In this document: positions 38,196 through 47,821 of the stretch, one piece after another | How positions within the stretch are numbered: the first letter of the stretch is position 1 | How the letters are laid out: each line of letters begins with the position of its first letter | Assembly (NCBI RefSeq): GCF_030160115.1 | Contig: NZ_BSNS01000012.1 | Span: 62,001 to 126,000 of the forward strand | DNA from: Devosia nitrariae | GTDB taxonomy: Bacteria; Pseudomonadota; Alphaproteobacteria; Rhizobiales; Devosiaceae | DNA length: 64,000 nucleotides | Reading direction: 5' to 3' | The notes under the pieces: model-generated | Told to the model about the DNA's origin: nothing | Databases searched by the model: none | The model's input: the letters and a program-made list of their open reading frames with translations, nothing else | Program-made: the position numbers and the translations under genes

Positions 38196-39674
38196 ATGAC
38201 CACCCGACTTGCCGCCGGCGCCCTTTCCGAGATCGCATCGCGCGCCAGCGTGCCCGCCTATCGCCGGGATCAGCTGACTGCCGGCATCTTCCATTTCGGG
38301 GTCGGCAACTTCCATCGGGCTCATCAGGCAGTCTATCTCGATGCCCTCTTTAATCTGGGCGAGGGACTCGACTGGGCGCTTGTTGGCTCGGGCGTTCGTG
38401 AGGCCGATGAGGCCATGCGCGAGAAGCTGATGGCCCAGGACTGGCTGACGACGGTCGTCGAGCAGGAGGCTGAAGGCACCACCGCCCGGGTGACCGGCGC
38501 CATGATCGACTATGTGAAGCCCGCTGACAGCGTCGCCATCCTTGCCCACCTTGCTGACCCGGCCATACGCATCGTCTCGCTGACCATCACCGAGGGCGGC
38601 TACTTCATCGATCCAGCGACGCAGAAATTCAATCCTGAGCACCCCGAAATTGCCCACGATGCCGCGCATATGGAGGCCCCGAAAACCGCCTTCGGCCTCA
38701 TCCTCGCCGGACTGATGCGGCGCCGGACGGCAGGCATCGCGCCCTTTACCGTGATGAGCTGCGACAACATCCCTCACAACGGGCACGTGACCCGCGACGC
38801 CGTTGCCGGGCTCGCCAGGCTTTTCGACCCGGCGCTCGCCGACTGGGTGGAGGCGGAGGTCGCCTTTCCCAACGGCATGGTCGACCGCATCACGCCGACC
38901 ACCACCGCCCGCGAGCGGCAGATCCTTGCCGATGGGTTCGGCATCGACGATCAGTGGCCGGTCTTTTGCGAGAAGTTCAAGCAATGGGTGCTGGAGGACA
39001 ATTTCCCGTCCGGACGCCCGGCGCTGGAAAAGGTCGGCGCGCAGTTCGTGCCGGACGTCTCGCCCTACGAACTGATGAAGATCCGCATTCTCAATGGCGG
39101 CCACGCAACCATTGCCTATCCGGCGGGGCTGATGGACATCCATTTCGTTCACGAAGCGATGGAAGAACCGCTAGTGCGCGACTTCCTCACCAAGGTCGAA
39201 CGCGACGAGATCATCCCCGTCGTGCCGCCCGTGCCCGACACGGACCTCGACGACTATCACGCACTCTGCCAGAAGCGCTTCTCCAACCCCAAGATCGGCG
39301 ACACCGTACGCCGACTGGCGCTCGACGGATCGAACCGCCAGCCCAAGTTCATCCTGCCCTCGGTCGCCGACCGGCTGGAGGCGGGCGCTTCGATCACCGG
39401 CCTCGCCCTCGTCGGCGCTCTCTGGTGCCGTTACTGCTATGGCGAGACCGAAAGTGGCCAGACAATCGAGCCCAATGACCCGAGTTGGGAGCGGCTGACG
39501 GCGCAGGCCCGCCGCGCCAGGGAGAAACCCAGTGCGTGGCTGGAAATGACAGACATCTACGGTGATGTCGGGCGCGACACGCGCTTTATTGAGGCGTTCA
39601 CCCACTCACTGACGGCGCTCTGGAGTGCGGGCACGCGCGAGACGCTGACGCGGTACCTGGCAGGCACGTTCTGA
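38196..39674 (+). CDS. mtlK: Mannitol dehydrogenase family protein (long-chain polyol dehydrogenase)
   Basis: 492 residues. The N-terminal NAD-binding part has GIFHFGVGNFHRAHQAVYLD (~29-48), the family signature. The catalytic Lys lies in PYELMKIRILNGGHATIAYP (~288-307), with the conserved Asn and His in NGGH. It oxidises D-mannitol to fructose or D-arabinitol to D-xylulose with NAD. The neighbouring FGGY kinase suggests a pentitol could be among the substrates. Twelve bases after the ATPase gene. Confidence 0.9.
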   Translation: MTTRLAAGALSEIASRASVPAYRRDQLTAGIFHFGVGNFHRAHQAVYLDALFNLGEGLDWALVGSGVREADEAMREKLMAQDWLTTVVEQEAEGTTARVTGAMIDYVKPADSVAILAHLADPAIRIVSLTITEGGYFIDPATQKFNPEHPEIAHDAAHMEAPKTAFGLILAGLMRRRTAGIAPFTVMSCDNIPHNGHVTRDAVAGLARLFDPALADWVEAEVAFPNGMVDRITPTTTARERQILADGFGIDDQWPVFCEKFKQWVLEDNFPSGRPALEKVGAQFVPDVSPYELMKIRILNGGHATIAYPAGLMDIHFVHEAMEEPLVRDFLTKVERDEIIPVVPPVPDTDLDDYHALCQKRFSNPKIGDTVRRLALDGSNRQPKFILPSVADRLEAGASITGLALVGALWCRYCYGETESGQTIEPNDPSWERLTAQARRAREKPSAWLEMTDIYGDVGRDTRFIEAFTHSLTALWSAGTRETLTRYLAGTF

Positions 39675-39677
39675 GCG

Positions 39678-40367
39678 ATGGACTTTAGGCCCCAACTCAT
39701 CATCTTCGATTGCGATGGCGTGCTGGTCGACAGTGAGCCGCTCGCCATGCGCGCGCTGATTGCCGCGATCGCGAGGCAAGGCCTGACGCTCGACCCCGAT
39801 GTGGCTTATCGCGACTATCTCGGCCGCTCGCTCGCCTCGATCTCGGCCAGTCTCGAAGAGAGCCACGGCGTGCCGCTCGGAGCGCATGCGCTCGAGACCA
39901 TGCGCGGCGAGCTCTACGCGCTCTTTCGCAAGGAGCTGCGTGCGACATCGGGCACATCCCAGACGCTCGAACGCCTCGAGAGTCCTTTCTGCGTCGCCTC
40001 GTCGAGCCAGCCCGAGCGTATCCGCCTCAGCCTCGAGCTCACCGGGCTGCTTGCCTATTTCGAGCCCAACATTTTCTCGGCAACCATGGTCGAGAACGGC
40101 AAGCCGGCGCCGGACCTGTTCCTCTATGCAGCCGCGGCGATGAACACCGCACCCGCTCGCTGCCTCGTCATCGAGGACAGCCCTGCCGGTATTACCGCGG
40201 CCCGGGCCGCAGGCATGCGCGTCTTCGGCTATCTCGGCGGCAGCCATGCGGAACCGGCGGACCTCAGGGCAGTGATGGAGGCGCTCGCACCCGATGCCAT
40301 CTTCGATGATATGCAGTCGCTTCCCGATCTTGTAGGCTCGCGCCAAAGCAAGAAGACGGCACGCTGA
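39678..40367 (+). CDS. HAD-IA family phosphatase
   Basis: 229 residues. Motif I is LIIFDCDGVLVDSEPLAMRA. The cap domain occupies ~20-85, motif II is CVASSSQPERIRLSLELTGL, and motif IV is CLVIEDSPAGITAARAAGM. It is close to beta-phosphoglucomutase-like and sugar-phosphate phosphatases. HAD phosphatases of this type are common in smo operons and may remove toxic polyol or ketose phosphates. It starts four bases after the dehydrogenase stop. Confidence 0.88.
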   Translation: MDFRPQLIIFDCDGVLVDSEPLAMRALIAAIARQGLTLDPDVAYRDYLGRSLASISASLEESHGVPLGAHALETMRGELYALFRKELRATSGTSQTLERLESPFCVASSSQPERIRLSLELTGLLAYFEPNIFSATMVENGKPAPDLFLYAAAAMNTAPARCLVIEDSPAGITAARAAGMRVFGYLGGSHAEPADLRAVMEALAPDAIFDDMQSLPDLVGSRQSKKTAR

Positions 40368-40374
40368 GGGATTG

Positions 40375-41958
40375 ATGGAAAAGCTGCTGGTGGGTGTCGA
40401 CGTTGGCACGGGGAGTGCGCGCGCCGGAGTCGTGACGCCCACCGGCGAACTGCTTGGCCGGGCCGAACATCCCATTGCCATGAACCGCCCGGACGCCAAT
40501 TTCGCCGAGCACGACAGCGAACAGATCTGGTCGGCCGTCTGTGCCGCAGTGCGCGAAGCCTTGGCGACGGCAGGAGCGCGACCCGAGGATGTGGTCGGCA
40601 TCGGTTTCGATGCGACCTGCTCGCTGGTGGTGCGCGACGCAGGCGGCAATCCGCTGACCGTCTCGTCGAGCGGCGAGGACCGCTGGGACACCATCGTCTG
40701 GCTCGACCACCGCGCCCTCGCCGAGGCCGAGGAATGCACCCGCACCGGTCACCTGGTCCTCGACTATGTCGGTGGAGTGATGTCGCCGGAAATGGAAGTG
40801 CCAAAGCTCATGTGGCTGAAGCGCCATATGCCGCAGAGCTGGGCACGCATCGGGTATCTGTTCGACCTTACCGATTTCCTCTCCTGGAAGGCGACGGAGA
40901 ACCTCGCGCGCAGCCAATCGACGCTGACCTGCAAGTGGACCTATCTCGGTCACACCGAGCCCGGCTGGCAACGCGACTTCCTTGCCGAGGTCGGCATCGA
41001 AGACATGATCGAGAAGGGGCGGCTGCCGGAAAAGGCGAGCCAGGTCGGCACCGATCTCGGGCCCTTGACCGCGAAGGCGGCCGAGGAGCTGGGATTGACC
41101 ACCGCCTGCCGGGTCGGCGCGGGGCTCATCGATGCCCATGCCGGGGCGCTGGGCGTTCTCGGCGCCTTCGCCGGCGACGTCGAAACCCTCGACCGGCACC
41201 TGGCGCTAATCGCCGGCACTTCGAGCTGTGTCATGGCGCTCTCGGACGGGGCGCGGCCGACCGCCGGGGTCTGGGGACCTTTCTATGGCGGTGTCCTCCC
41301 CGGCGCCTGGCTGAATGAAGGCGGCCAGTCAGCGACCGGCGCGCTGCTCGACCATGTCATCCGCTGGCACGGGGCGGGCGGCGAGCCCAACGCGCAAATG
41401 CATCGGCGGATCTGTGAACGAGTGATGGAACTGCGCCGGAACGAAGGCCTGGCGCTTGCACGTCGCCTGCATGTCCTGCCCGATTTCCACGGCAACCGCT
41501 CTCCGCTCGCCGACCCGCAGGCGCTGGGCGTCATTTCCGGGCTGGCCCTCGACAGCGACTTCGACAGCCTCTGCCGGCTCTACTGGCGCACGGCCATCTC
41601 CATCGCGCTCGGGGTGCGGCACATCCTCGAGACGCTCAACACCAAAGGCTATGCCATCGACACGCTGCTCGTGACCGGTGGCCACACCAAGAACCCGCTG
41701 CTGATGGAGCTCTACGCGGACGCAACAGGTTGCACGGTGGTCGAGCCTGGCACGAAGGACGCAACGCTGCTTGGCATGGCAATGGTCGCGGCGACCGCAG
41801 CCGGCCTCTTTCCCCGGCTCGACGCCGCCTGCGCTGCCATGCATCAAGGCGGAAGCGAACGAGCGCCCGCCCCGACAGCACGCGCGCAGTTCGACAGGGA
41901 TTACCGGATATTTCTCGAAATGCTCAAGCACCGTCAAGCGATCGATGCCATGCGCTAG
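40375..41958 (+). CDS. FGGY-family pentulose kinase (D-ribulokinase-like)
   Basis: 527 residues. The ASKHA phosphate-1 motif is GVDVGTGSARAGVV at the N-terminus, then GIGFDATCSLVVRD and a GTSSCVMALS adenosine-side loop (~280-289). TGGHTKNPLLMELYADATGC is the FGGY C-terminal signature. The FDATCS block is seen in D-ribulose kinases and related 5-carbon sugar kinases, more than in xylulokinase. Together with the polyol dehydrogenase it suggests polyol to ketose to ketose phosphate. ATG 40375 is preferred over TTG 40372. Confidence 0.85.
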   Translation: MEKLLVGVDVGTGSARAGVVTPTGELLGRAEHPIAMNRPDANFAEHDSEQIWSAVCAAVREALATAGARPEDVVGIGFDATCSLVVRDAGGNPLTVSSSGEDRWDTIVWLDHRALAEAEECTRTGHLVLDYVGGVMSPEMEVPKLMWLKRHMPQSWARIGYLFDLTDFLSWKATENLARSQSTLTCKWTYLGHTEPGWQRDFLAEVGIEDMIEKGRLPEKASQVGTDLGPLTAKAAEELGLTTACRVGAGLIDAHAGALGVLGAFAGDVETLDRHLALIAGTSSCVMALSDGARPTAGVWGPFYGGVLPGAWLNEGGQSATGALLDHVIRWHGAGGEPNAQMHRRICERVMELRRNEGLALARRLHVLPDFHGNRSPLADPQALGVISGLALDSDFDSLCRLYWRTAISIALGVRHILETLNTKGYAIDTLLVTGGHTKNPLLMELYADATGCTVVEPGTKDATLLGMAMVAATAAGLFPRLDAACAAMHQGGSERAPAPTARAQFDRDYRIFLEMLKHRQAIDAMR

Positions 41959-42038
41959 GTGGCTAGCAGCGGCGGCCGTCTCCGGTTAAGCTCCTTTGCG
42001 GGAAGAGCTTTGTGGCCGAATAGCGAGCGTGCGTCAGC

Positions 42039-45000
42039 ATGTCCATCAAAGCTGCCGTCTATCACCTGACGCACTACAGATATGATCGGCCGGTCGTCCT
42101 CCAGCCCCAGGTCATCCGGCTGCAGCCGGCTCCACACTCCAAGACCAAGGTGTTGAGCCACTCGCTGCGAGTGACGCCGACCAAGCACTTCGTTAACGTC
42201 CAGCAGGATCCCTACGGCAACTTCCTTGCCCGCTTCGTCTTTCCCGAGCCTGTGACCGAGCTGAAGATCGAGGTCGATCTCGTCGCCGACATGACCATCT
42301 ACAATCCCTTCGACTTTTTCGTCGAAGAGAGCGGCGAGACCTGGCCATTCGACTATCCGCAAGAGCTGCGCGAGGACCTTTCGATCTATATGAAGCCGCA
42401 GCCGGCCGGACCGCTGCTGCAGCAATTCCTCGACTCCATCGATCGGACCCCGACCAACACCGTCACCTTCGTCACCGGCCTCAACGCCCGTCTGCAGCAG
42501 CAGATCGGCTATATCGTGCGCATGGAGCCGGGCGTCTACATGCCAGAGGAGACGCTCGCCGCCGCGCAGGGCTCCTGCCGCGACACCGGCTGGCTGCTGG
42601 TCGAGGCCCTGCGGCATCTGGGCTTTGCCGCCCGCTTCGTGTCCGGCTACCTCATCCAGTTGAAGCCAGACCTCGTCTCCCTCGACGGTCCGCCCGGCAC
42701 CGACCACGACTTCACCGATCTCCACGCCTGGTGCGAGGTCTATCTCCCCGGCGCCGGTTGGATCGGGCTCGACCCGACCTCTGGCCTGCTGACCGGCGAG
42801 AGTCACATACCGCTCGCCGCAACGCCGCATTATCGCAACGCCGCGCCGATCTCGGGCCTTGCCAGCTACGCCGAGGTCGATTTCTCCTTCGACATGAAGG
42901 TGACGCGCATTGCCGAGCACCCGCGCATCACCAAGCCCTTCTCGGATGACGCCTGGGAGCGTCTCAATGCGCTCGGCCGCAAGGTCGACGAGGCGCTTGC
43001 CGAGGGCGATGTGCGCCTGACCATGGGCGGCGAGCCGACCTTCGTTTCGATCGACGATTTCGAGAGTGAGGAGTGGAACACGGCGGCGGTCGGTCCGACC
43101 AAGCGCCAGCGCGCCGACGACCTTATCCGGCGCCTCCGCGACCGCTTCGCGCCGGACGGTCTCCTGCATTTCGGACAGGGCAAATGGTACCCGGGCGAGA
43201 GCCTGCCGCGCTGGACCTTCTCGCTCTACTGGCGCGCCGATGGTAAACCGGTCTGGCAGGACCAGGACCTCATCGCCCGCGAGGGCACCAGGACCGACGC
43301 CAAACCTGAGGATGCCCAAAGGCTCGTCGGCGCCATTGCTCACAATCTGGGACTGGCGGGCGACACCATCGATCCGGCCTATGAGGACCCGGGCGAGTGG
43401 ATACTGAAGGAAGCCCAACTCCCGGAAAACGTCGATCCGGCCAATTCCAGGCTCAATGATCCCGAGGAGCGGGCGCGCATCGCCACGGTCTTTGCCCGCG
43501 GCCTGACCGAGCCGACCGGGTTCGTGCTCCCCATCCAGCGCTGGAACGCGCTGGCGACCGACCGGCGCTGGATCACCGAAAAGTGGAAGACGCGACGCGG
43601 CAAGCTCTTCCTCGCCCCCGGCGACAGCGCCGCCGGCTATCGCCTGCCGTTGAGCTCCCTGCGCTTTCTCGACGGCACGGCCTATCCACATGTCGTGCCG
43701 GTCGATCCTTTGGTGCCGCGCGGTGACCTGCCTGAGCCCGACGCGTTCCTGGCCGCTACCGCCGAGGCCCCGGGTCCGGGCCACAAGGCCGACCCGCGCG
43801 CCCAGCAGGAGGCCTCGTTCACCGCCGCGACGCGAGGCCAGCAGATCAACGAGCAGGTGCTCGACGAGATCGATTCCACCGTGCGCACGGCACTGACGGT
43901 CGAGGTGCGCGACGGCCGGCTCTGCGTCTTCCTGCCGCCGGTTTCCGCGCTCGAGGATTATTTGGAACTGATCGCCGCGGCAGAGGCTGCAGCCAGGGAT
44001 GTAGGGTTGCCCATCCACGTCGAGGGCTATCCGCCTCCAAACGACGCGCGCCTCAACGTCATCCGCGTCGCCCCCGATCCCGGCGTCGTCGAGGTCAATA
44101 TCCACCCGGCGAGCAACTGGGACGAGTGCGTCGAAACCACGACCGCCATCTACGAGGAAGCGCGGCTGGCACGCCTGGGCGCAGACAAGTTCATGATCGA
44201 CGGGCGCCACACCGGCACGGGCGGAGGCAACCATGTGGTCGTCGGCGGCGCGGCGCCGGGCGATAGCCCCTTCCTGAGGCGCCCGGACCTGTTGAAGAGC
44301 CTGGTGCTCTACTGGCAGCGCCACCCCTCGCTCTCCTACCTTTTCTCGGGCCTTTTCATCGGTCCGACGAGCCAGGCGCCACGCATCGACGAGGCGCGGC
44401 ACGACAGCCTCTACGAGCTCGAGATCGCACTGGCCCAAGTGCCGTTTCCGGGTGAGGGCGAGGCGCCGCGGCCGTGGCTGACCGACAGGCTCTTTCGCAA
44501 CCTGCTCGTCGACGTGACCGGCAACACCCACCGCTCGGAGATCTGCGTCGACAAGCTTTATTCACCCGACGGCCCAACCGGCCGGCTTGGGCTCGTCGAG
44601 TTCCGCGGTTTCGAGATGCCGCCCAACGCGCGTATGAGCCTTGCCCAGCAGATCCTCCTGCGCGCCCTTATTGCCCGCTGCTGGACCGATCCGCTGGATG
44701 GCCGCTTCACCCGCTGGGGCACGAGTCTCCACGATCGTTTCATGCTGCCTTACTACGTCTGGCAGGATTTCCTCGACGTGCTGGCCGACCTCGACAGCCA
44801 CGACTTCGCCCTTGAGCCCGATTGGTATGCCGCTCAGCTCGAGTTCCGCTTCCCCTTCTGCGGGGAGGTCGAATACCAGGGCATGAAGCTGGAACTGCGC
44901 CAGGCGCTGGAGCCCTGGCACGTGATGGGCGAGCAAGGCGCCATCGGCGGCACGGTGCGCTTCGTCGACTCTTCGGTCGAACGCCTTGAGGTGCGCTTCG

Positions 45001-45401
45001 AGGGCGCCGACCCCGAGCGCTACGCCGTCGCCTGCAACCGACGCCGGGTGCCGCTCAAGAAGACGGCGACGGCCGGAGTCTTGGTCGCTGGTGTCCGCTA
45101 CAAGGCATGGCAGCCCGCCTCCGGCATGCACCCGGTGCTGCCGGTCAACGCGCCGCTGGTCTTCGATATCTACGACACCTGGACGCAACGGCCAGTGGCG
45201 GGCTGCGTTTATCATGTCGCGCACCCGGGTGGACGCAACTACGAAACTTTCCCGGTCAACGGCAATGAAGCCGAGGCGAGGCGGCTAGCGCGGTTCGTGC
45301 CGCAGGATCATACCGCGGGCCCCTACCCACTGGCGGCCGAAAGGACTTCCGACGATTTTCCGCTGACGCTTGACCTGCGCCGCCCGGCACGCTTCACCTG
45401 A
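42039..45401 (+). CDS. Transglutaminase-like protein with C-terminal DUF2126
   Basis: 1120 residues. The N-terminal ~290 residues hold a bacterial transglutaminase N-domain and a transglutaminase/cysteine peptidase core with Cys180 (AAAQGSCRDTGWL), His229 (DLHAWCEVY) and Asp245 (LDPTSG). The remaining ~800 residues match the uncharacterised DUF2126 type, with GGEPTFVSIDDFES, GQGKWYPGESLPRWTFSLYW and DGRHTGTGGGNHVVVGG, the last resembling a nucleotide or metal-binding turn of amidoligase-like folds. First gene of three with 3- and 5-base spacing. No signal peptide. Probably makes or cleaves isopeptide or peptide bonds in an unknown product. Confidence 0.9.
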   Translation: MSIKAAVYHLTHYRYDRPVVLQPQVIRLQPAPHSKTKVLSHSLRVTPTKHFVNVQQDPYGNFLARFVFPEPVTELKIEVDLVADMTIYNPFDFFVEESGETWPFDYPQELREDLSIYMKPQPAGPLLQQFLDSIDRTPTNTVTFVTGLNARLQQQIGYIVRMEPGVYMPEETLAAAQGSCRDTGWLLVEALRHLGFAARFVSGYLIQLKPDLVSLDGPPGTDHDFTDLHAWCEVYLPGAGWIGLDPTSGLLTGESHIPLAATPHYRNAAPISGLASYAEVDFSFDMKVTRIAEHPRITKPFSDDAWERLNALGRKVDEALAEGDVRLTMGGEPTFVSIDDFESEEWNTAAVGPTKRQRADDLIRRLRDRFAPDGLLHFGQGKWYPGESLPRWTFSLYWRADGKPVWQDQDLIAREGTRTDAKPEDAQRLVGAIAHNLGLAGDTIDPAYEDPGEWILKEAQLPENVDPANSRLNDPEERARIATVFARGLTEPTGFVLPIQRWNALATDRRWITEKWKTRRGKLFLAPGDSAAGYRLPLSSLRFLDGTAYPHVVPVDPLVPRGDLPEPDAFLAATAEAPGPGHKADPRAQQEASFTAATRGQQINEQVLDEIDSTVRTALTVEVRDGRLCVFLPPVSALEDYLELIAAAEAAARDVGLPIHVEGYPPPNDARLNVIRVAPDPGVVEVNIHPASNWDECVETTTAIYEEARLARLGADKFMIDGRHTGTGGGNHVVVGGAAPGDSPFLRRPDLLKSLVLYWQRHPSLSYLFSGLFIGPTSQAPRIDEARHDSLYELEIALAQVPFPGEGEAPRPWLTDRLFRNLLVDVTGNTHRSEICVDKLYSPDGPTGRLGLVEFRGFEMPPNARMSLAQQILLRALIARCWTDPLDGRFTRWGTSLHDRFMLPYYVWQDFLDVLADLDSHDFALEPDWYAAQLEFRFPFCGEVEYQGMKLELRQALEPWHVMGEQGAIGGTVRFVDSSVERLEVRFEGADPERYAVACNRRRVPLKKTATAGVLVAGVRYKAWQPASGMHPVLPVNAPLVFDIYDTWTQRPVAGCVYHVAHPGGRNYETFPVNGNEAEARRLARFVPQDHTAGPYPLAAERTSDDFPLTLDLRRPARFT

Positions 45402-45404
45402 GGC

Positions 45405-47816
45405 ATGGACATGCGGAATCAAGAGACCAGCGCCCAGGCGCCAGGCGATCTGAAGCTGATCGAGGATTATGCCCTGCTGCCCGGCGTGCCAGACGAGATG
45501 ATCGATGCCGACGGCAATTTGCGTCCCGGCTGGGCCGCGCTGATGACCGCCTTCGATACGCTGGGCCCCGAGGAGCTCGCCGCCCGCTTCGAGCGCGCCG
45601 ATCAATACCTGCGCGACGCCGGCGTCTTCTATCGCAAGTACGACGGTGCCGAAGGCAAGGAGCGCGCCTGGCCGCTGGCCCACATTCCCCTGCTGCTCGA
45701 CGAGAGCGAATGGCTGACGATCACCGAGGGCTTGAAGCAGCGCGCCGAGTTGCTCGAACGGATCCTCGCCGACATCTATGGGGCCAACGAGCTGGTCGCC
45801 CGTGGACTGCTGCCGCCTGATCTCATCGCCCGCAATCCCGAATTCATGCGACCGCTCGTCGGCATCAAGCCGGCGAGCGGCCATTACCTGCATTTCTGTG
45901 CCTTCGAGCTCGGACGTGGACCCGACGGCGCCTGGTGGGTCCTGGGCGACCGCACACAGACCCCCTCGGGCGCGGGCTTTGCCCTCGAGAACCGGGTCGC
46001 CACGACACGCGCGCTTTCGGACATCTACGCGGGCATGAACATCCACCGCCTTGCCGGGTTCTTTCGCGATTTCCGCGACGCGTTGCTGGCCCAGGGTAAG
46101 CGCCTCGAGGGCCGCGTCGGCATACTCACGCCCGGCCAGCACAACGAAACCTATTTCGAGCACGCCTATATCGCCCGTTATCTCGGCTTCATGCTGCTCG
46201 AGGGCGAGGATCTGGTCGTCGAGAACGGACAGGTGATGGTGCGCACCGTCGCCGGCCTCAAGCCCATCACCGTGCTCTGGCGCCGCATGGACGCGTCCTT
46301 CATCGACCCGCTGGAACTGCGCTACGACAGCCGCATCGGCACGCCCGGCATGGTCGAAGCGCTGCGCAACGGATCGATTTCGATGATCAACGCGGTGGGC
46401 TCGGGCATTCTCGAGACGCGGGCGCTTTCCGCGTTCATGCCGCGACTTGCCAGCGCCATTCTCGGCCAGGACCTGCTGCTGCCCGAGATCGCCACCTGGT
46501 GGTGCGGCCAGGACGCCGAACGCCAGCATGTCCTCGACAATTTCGACGCCATGATGATCGGGCCGGCTTTCTCGACGAGCCTGCCATTCGACGACTTGCG
46601 CGGCACCGCGCTCGGTGCCGGTATCCCCGAACACCAAAAGCGGACGCTCAAGGAGCGGTTGGCCGCAAGCGGCGCGCACTATGTAGGTCAGGAGCCGGTG
46701 CAGCTTTCCACGGCCCCGGTCTATGTCGAGGGCAAGCTGGTGCCGCGCCCGATTACGCTGCGCGTCTATGCAGCGCGCGGCGAGCACGGCTGGACCATCA
46801 TGCCCGGAGGGTTCGCCCGTGTCGGCTCTTCGCTCGACACCACTGCCATCGCCATGCAGCGCGGCGGCCAGGCCGCCGACGTCTGGGTGATCAGTTCCTC
46901 GCCCGTTGAGCAGATCTCCTTGCTGCCGCGCGAGGGCGAGAAGCTCATGCGCAATCCAGCGGGGAGCCTCCCGAGCCGGGCGGCCGACAACCTCATCTGG
47001 CTCGGCCGCTATGCCGAGCGCTGCGAGGCAATGGTGAGGATCCTGCGCGCCTACAACGCGCGGCTGGCCGAGCTCTCCAACCCGGACATCCCGCTTTTGA
47101 AGCACACGCGCGCCTATCTCGAGGCCATCGACATCGATGCGGCCGAAGCGCTGCCGCGGGGCCTCCTGCAGGCGATCGACAGCGCAGTCCTCAGTGCAGG
47201 CCAGATCCGCGACCGCTTCTCGCCCGACGGGTGGCTGGCACTCAACGACCTGCAGAAAACCGCCCAGCGCTTCGGCACGCGCGTGCAGCCGGGGGATGAT
47301 GCCACCCGCGCCATGACCGTGTTGCTTCGCAAGCTCGCCGGTTTTTCCGGTCTCGTGCATGAAAATATGTATCGTTTTGCCGGTTGGCGGTTCCTCGAGC
47401 TCGGCCGCAGGCTCGAGCGCGGCATCCAGATCGCGCGGGTAAGCGGCTGGTTCACCGGCAAGAACGCCCCCGACGGGGCGGTCGAGATGCTGCTCGAGAT
47501 CGGCGACAGCGTCATGTCCCACCGTCGGCGCTATTCGGTGAGCGCGGGCACCCAGAGCACTCTCGACCTGCTGGTGCTCGACCCGCTCAATCCGCGCTCG
47601 GTGATCTTCCAGCTTGCCGAGTTGCGCGTCCAGCTCGAGACGCTCCCGGGCGGCATCGACGACGGCCAGCTTTCTCCGGCCGCCAAGCTTGCGCTGCAAC
47701 TCCACACCGACCTCGTCATCGCCGAGCCAAGCAGCATGAGCCAGGACGCCCTGGAGAAGCTCGCCGGCAACATCGGCATGCTCTCCAACCTCATTGCCAC
47801 GGCCTATTTCACCTGA
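45405..47816 (+). CDS. Circularly permuted ATP-grasp protein fused to alpha-E domain
   Basis: 803 residues combining two proteins that are separate in many bacteria. Residues ~1-480 are a circularly permuted type 2 ATP-grasp ligase (DUF404/DUF407, COG2308): GRVGILTPGQHNETYFEHAY, DLVVENGQVMVRTVAGL, VLWRRMDASFIDPLEL, GSISMINAVGSGILE and LRVYAARGEHGWTIMPGGFA. Residues ~510-800 are alpha-E (DUF403, COG2307): RAADNLIWLGRYAERCEAMV opens it. ATP-grasp enzymes join a carboxylate to an amine, so peptide synthesis is likely (prediction in the literature for these families). ATG 45411 is an equally good start by ribosome-binding site. Confidence 0.9.
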   Translation: MDMRNQETSAQAPGDLKLIEDYALLPGVPDEMIDADGNLRPGWAALMTAFDTLGPEELAARFERADQYLRDAGVFYRKYDGAEGKERAWPLAHIPLLLDESEWLTITEGLKQRAELLERILADIYGANELVARGLLPPDLIARNPEFMRPLVGIKPASGHYLHFCAFELGRGPDGAWWVLGDRTQTPSGAGFALENRVATTRALSDIYAGMNIHRLAGFFRDFRDALLAQGKRLEGRVGILTPGQHNETYFEHAYIARYLGFMLLEGEDLVVENGQVMVRTVAGLKPITVLWRRMDASFIDPLELRYDSRIGTPGMVEALRNGSISMINAVGSGILETRALSAFMPRLASAILGQDLLLPEIATWWCGQDAERQHVLDNFDAMMIGPAFSTSLPFDDLRGTALGAGIPEHQKRTLKERLAASGAHYVGQEPVQLSTAPVYVEGKLVPRPITLRVYAARGEHGWTIMPGGFARVGSSLDTTAIAMQRGGQAADVWVISSSPVEQISLLPREGEKLMRNPAGSLPSRAADNLIWLGRYAERCEAMVRILRAYNARLAELSNPDIPLLKHTRAYLEAIDIDAAEALPRGLLQAIDSAVLSAGQIRDRFSPDGWLALNDLQKTAQRFGTRVQPGDDATRAMTVLLRKLAGFSGLVHENMYRFAGWRFLELGRRLERGIQIARVSGWFTGKNAPDGAVEMLLEIGDSVMSHRRRYSVSAGTQSTLDLLVLDPLNPRSVIFQLAELRVQLETLPGGIDDGQLSPAAKLALQLHTDLVIAEPSSMSQDALEKLAGNIGMLSNLIATAYFT

Positions 47817-47821
47817 ACGCC

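Noticed and set aside
41955..44531. Very long open frame antisense to the DUF2126 gene
   Set aside because: High-GC codon bias keeps the opposite strand open. Its translation is Arg/Gly/Leu-rich with no domain, while the plus-strand protein has clear catalytic motifs.
45285..47705. Long open frame antisense to the ATP-grasp/alpha-E gene
   Set aside because: Same GC-driven shadow effect; no recognisable domains.
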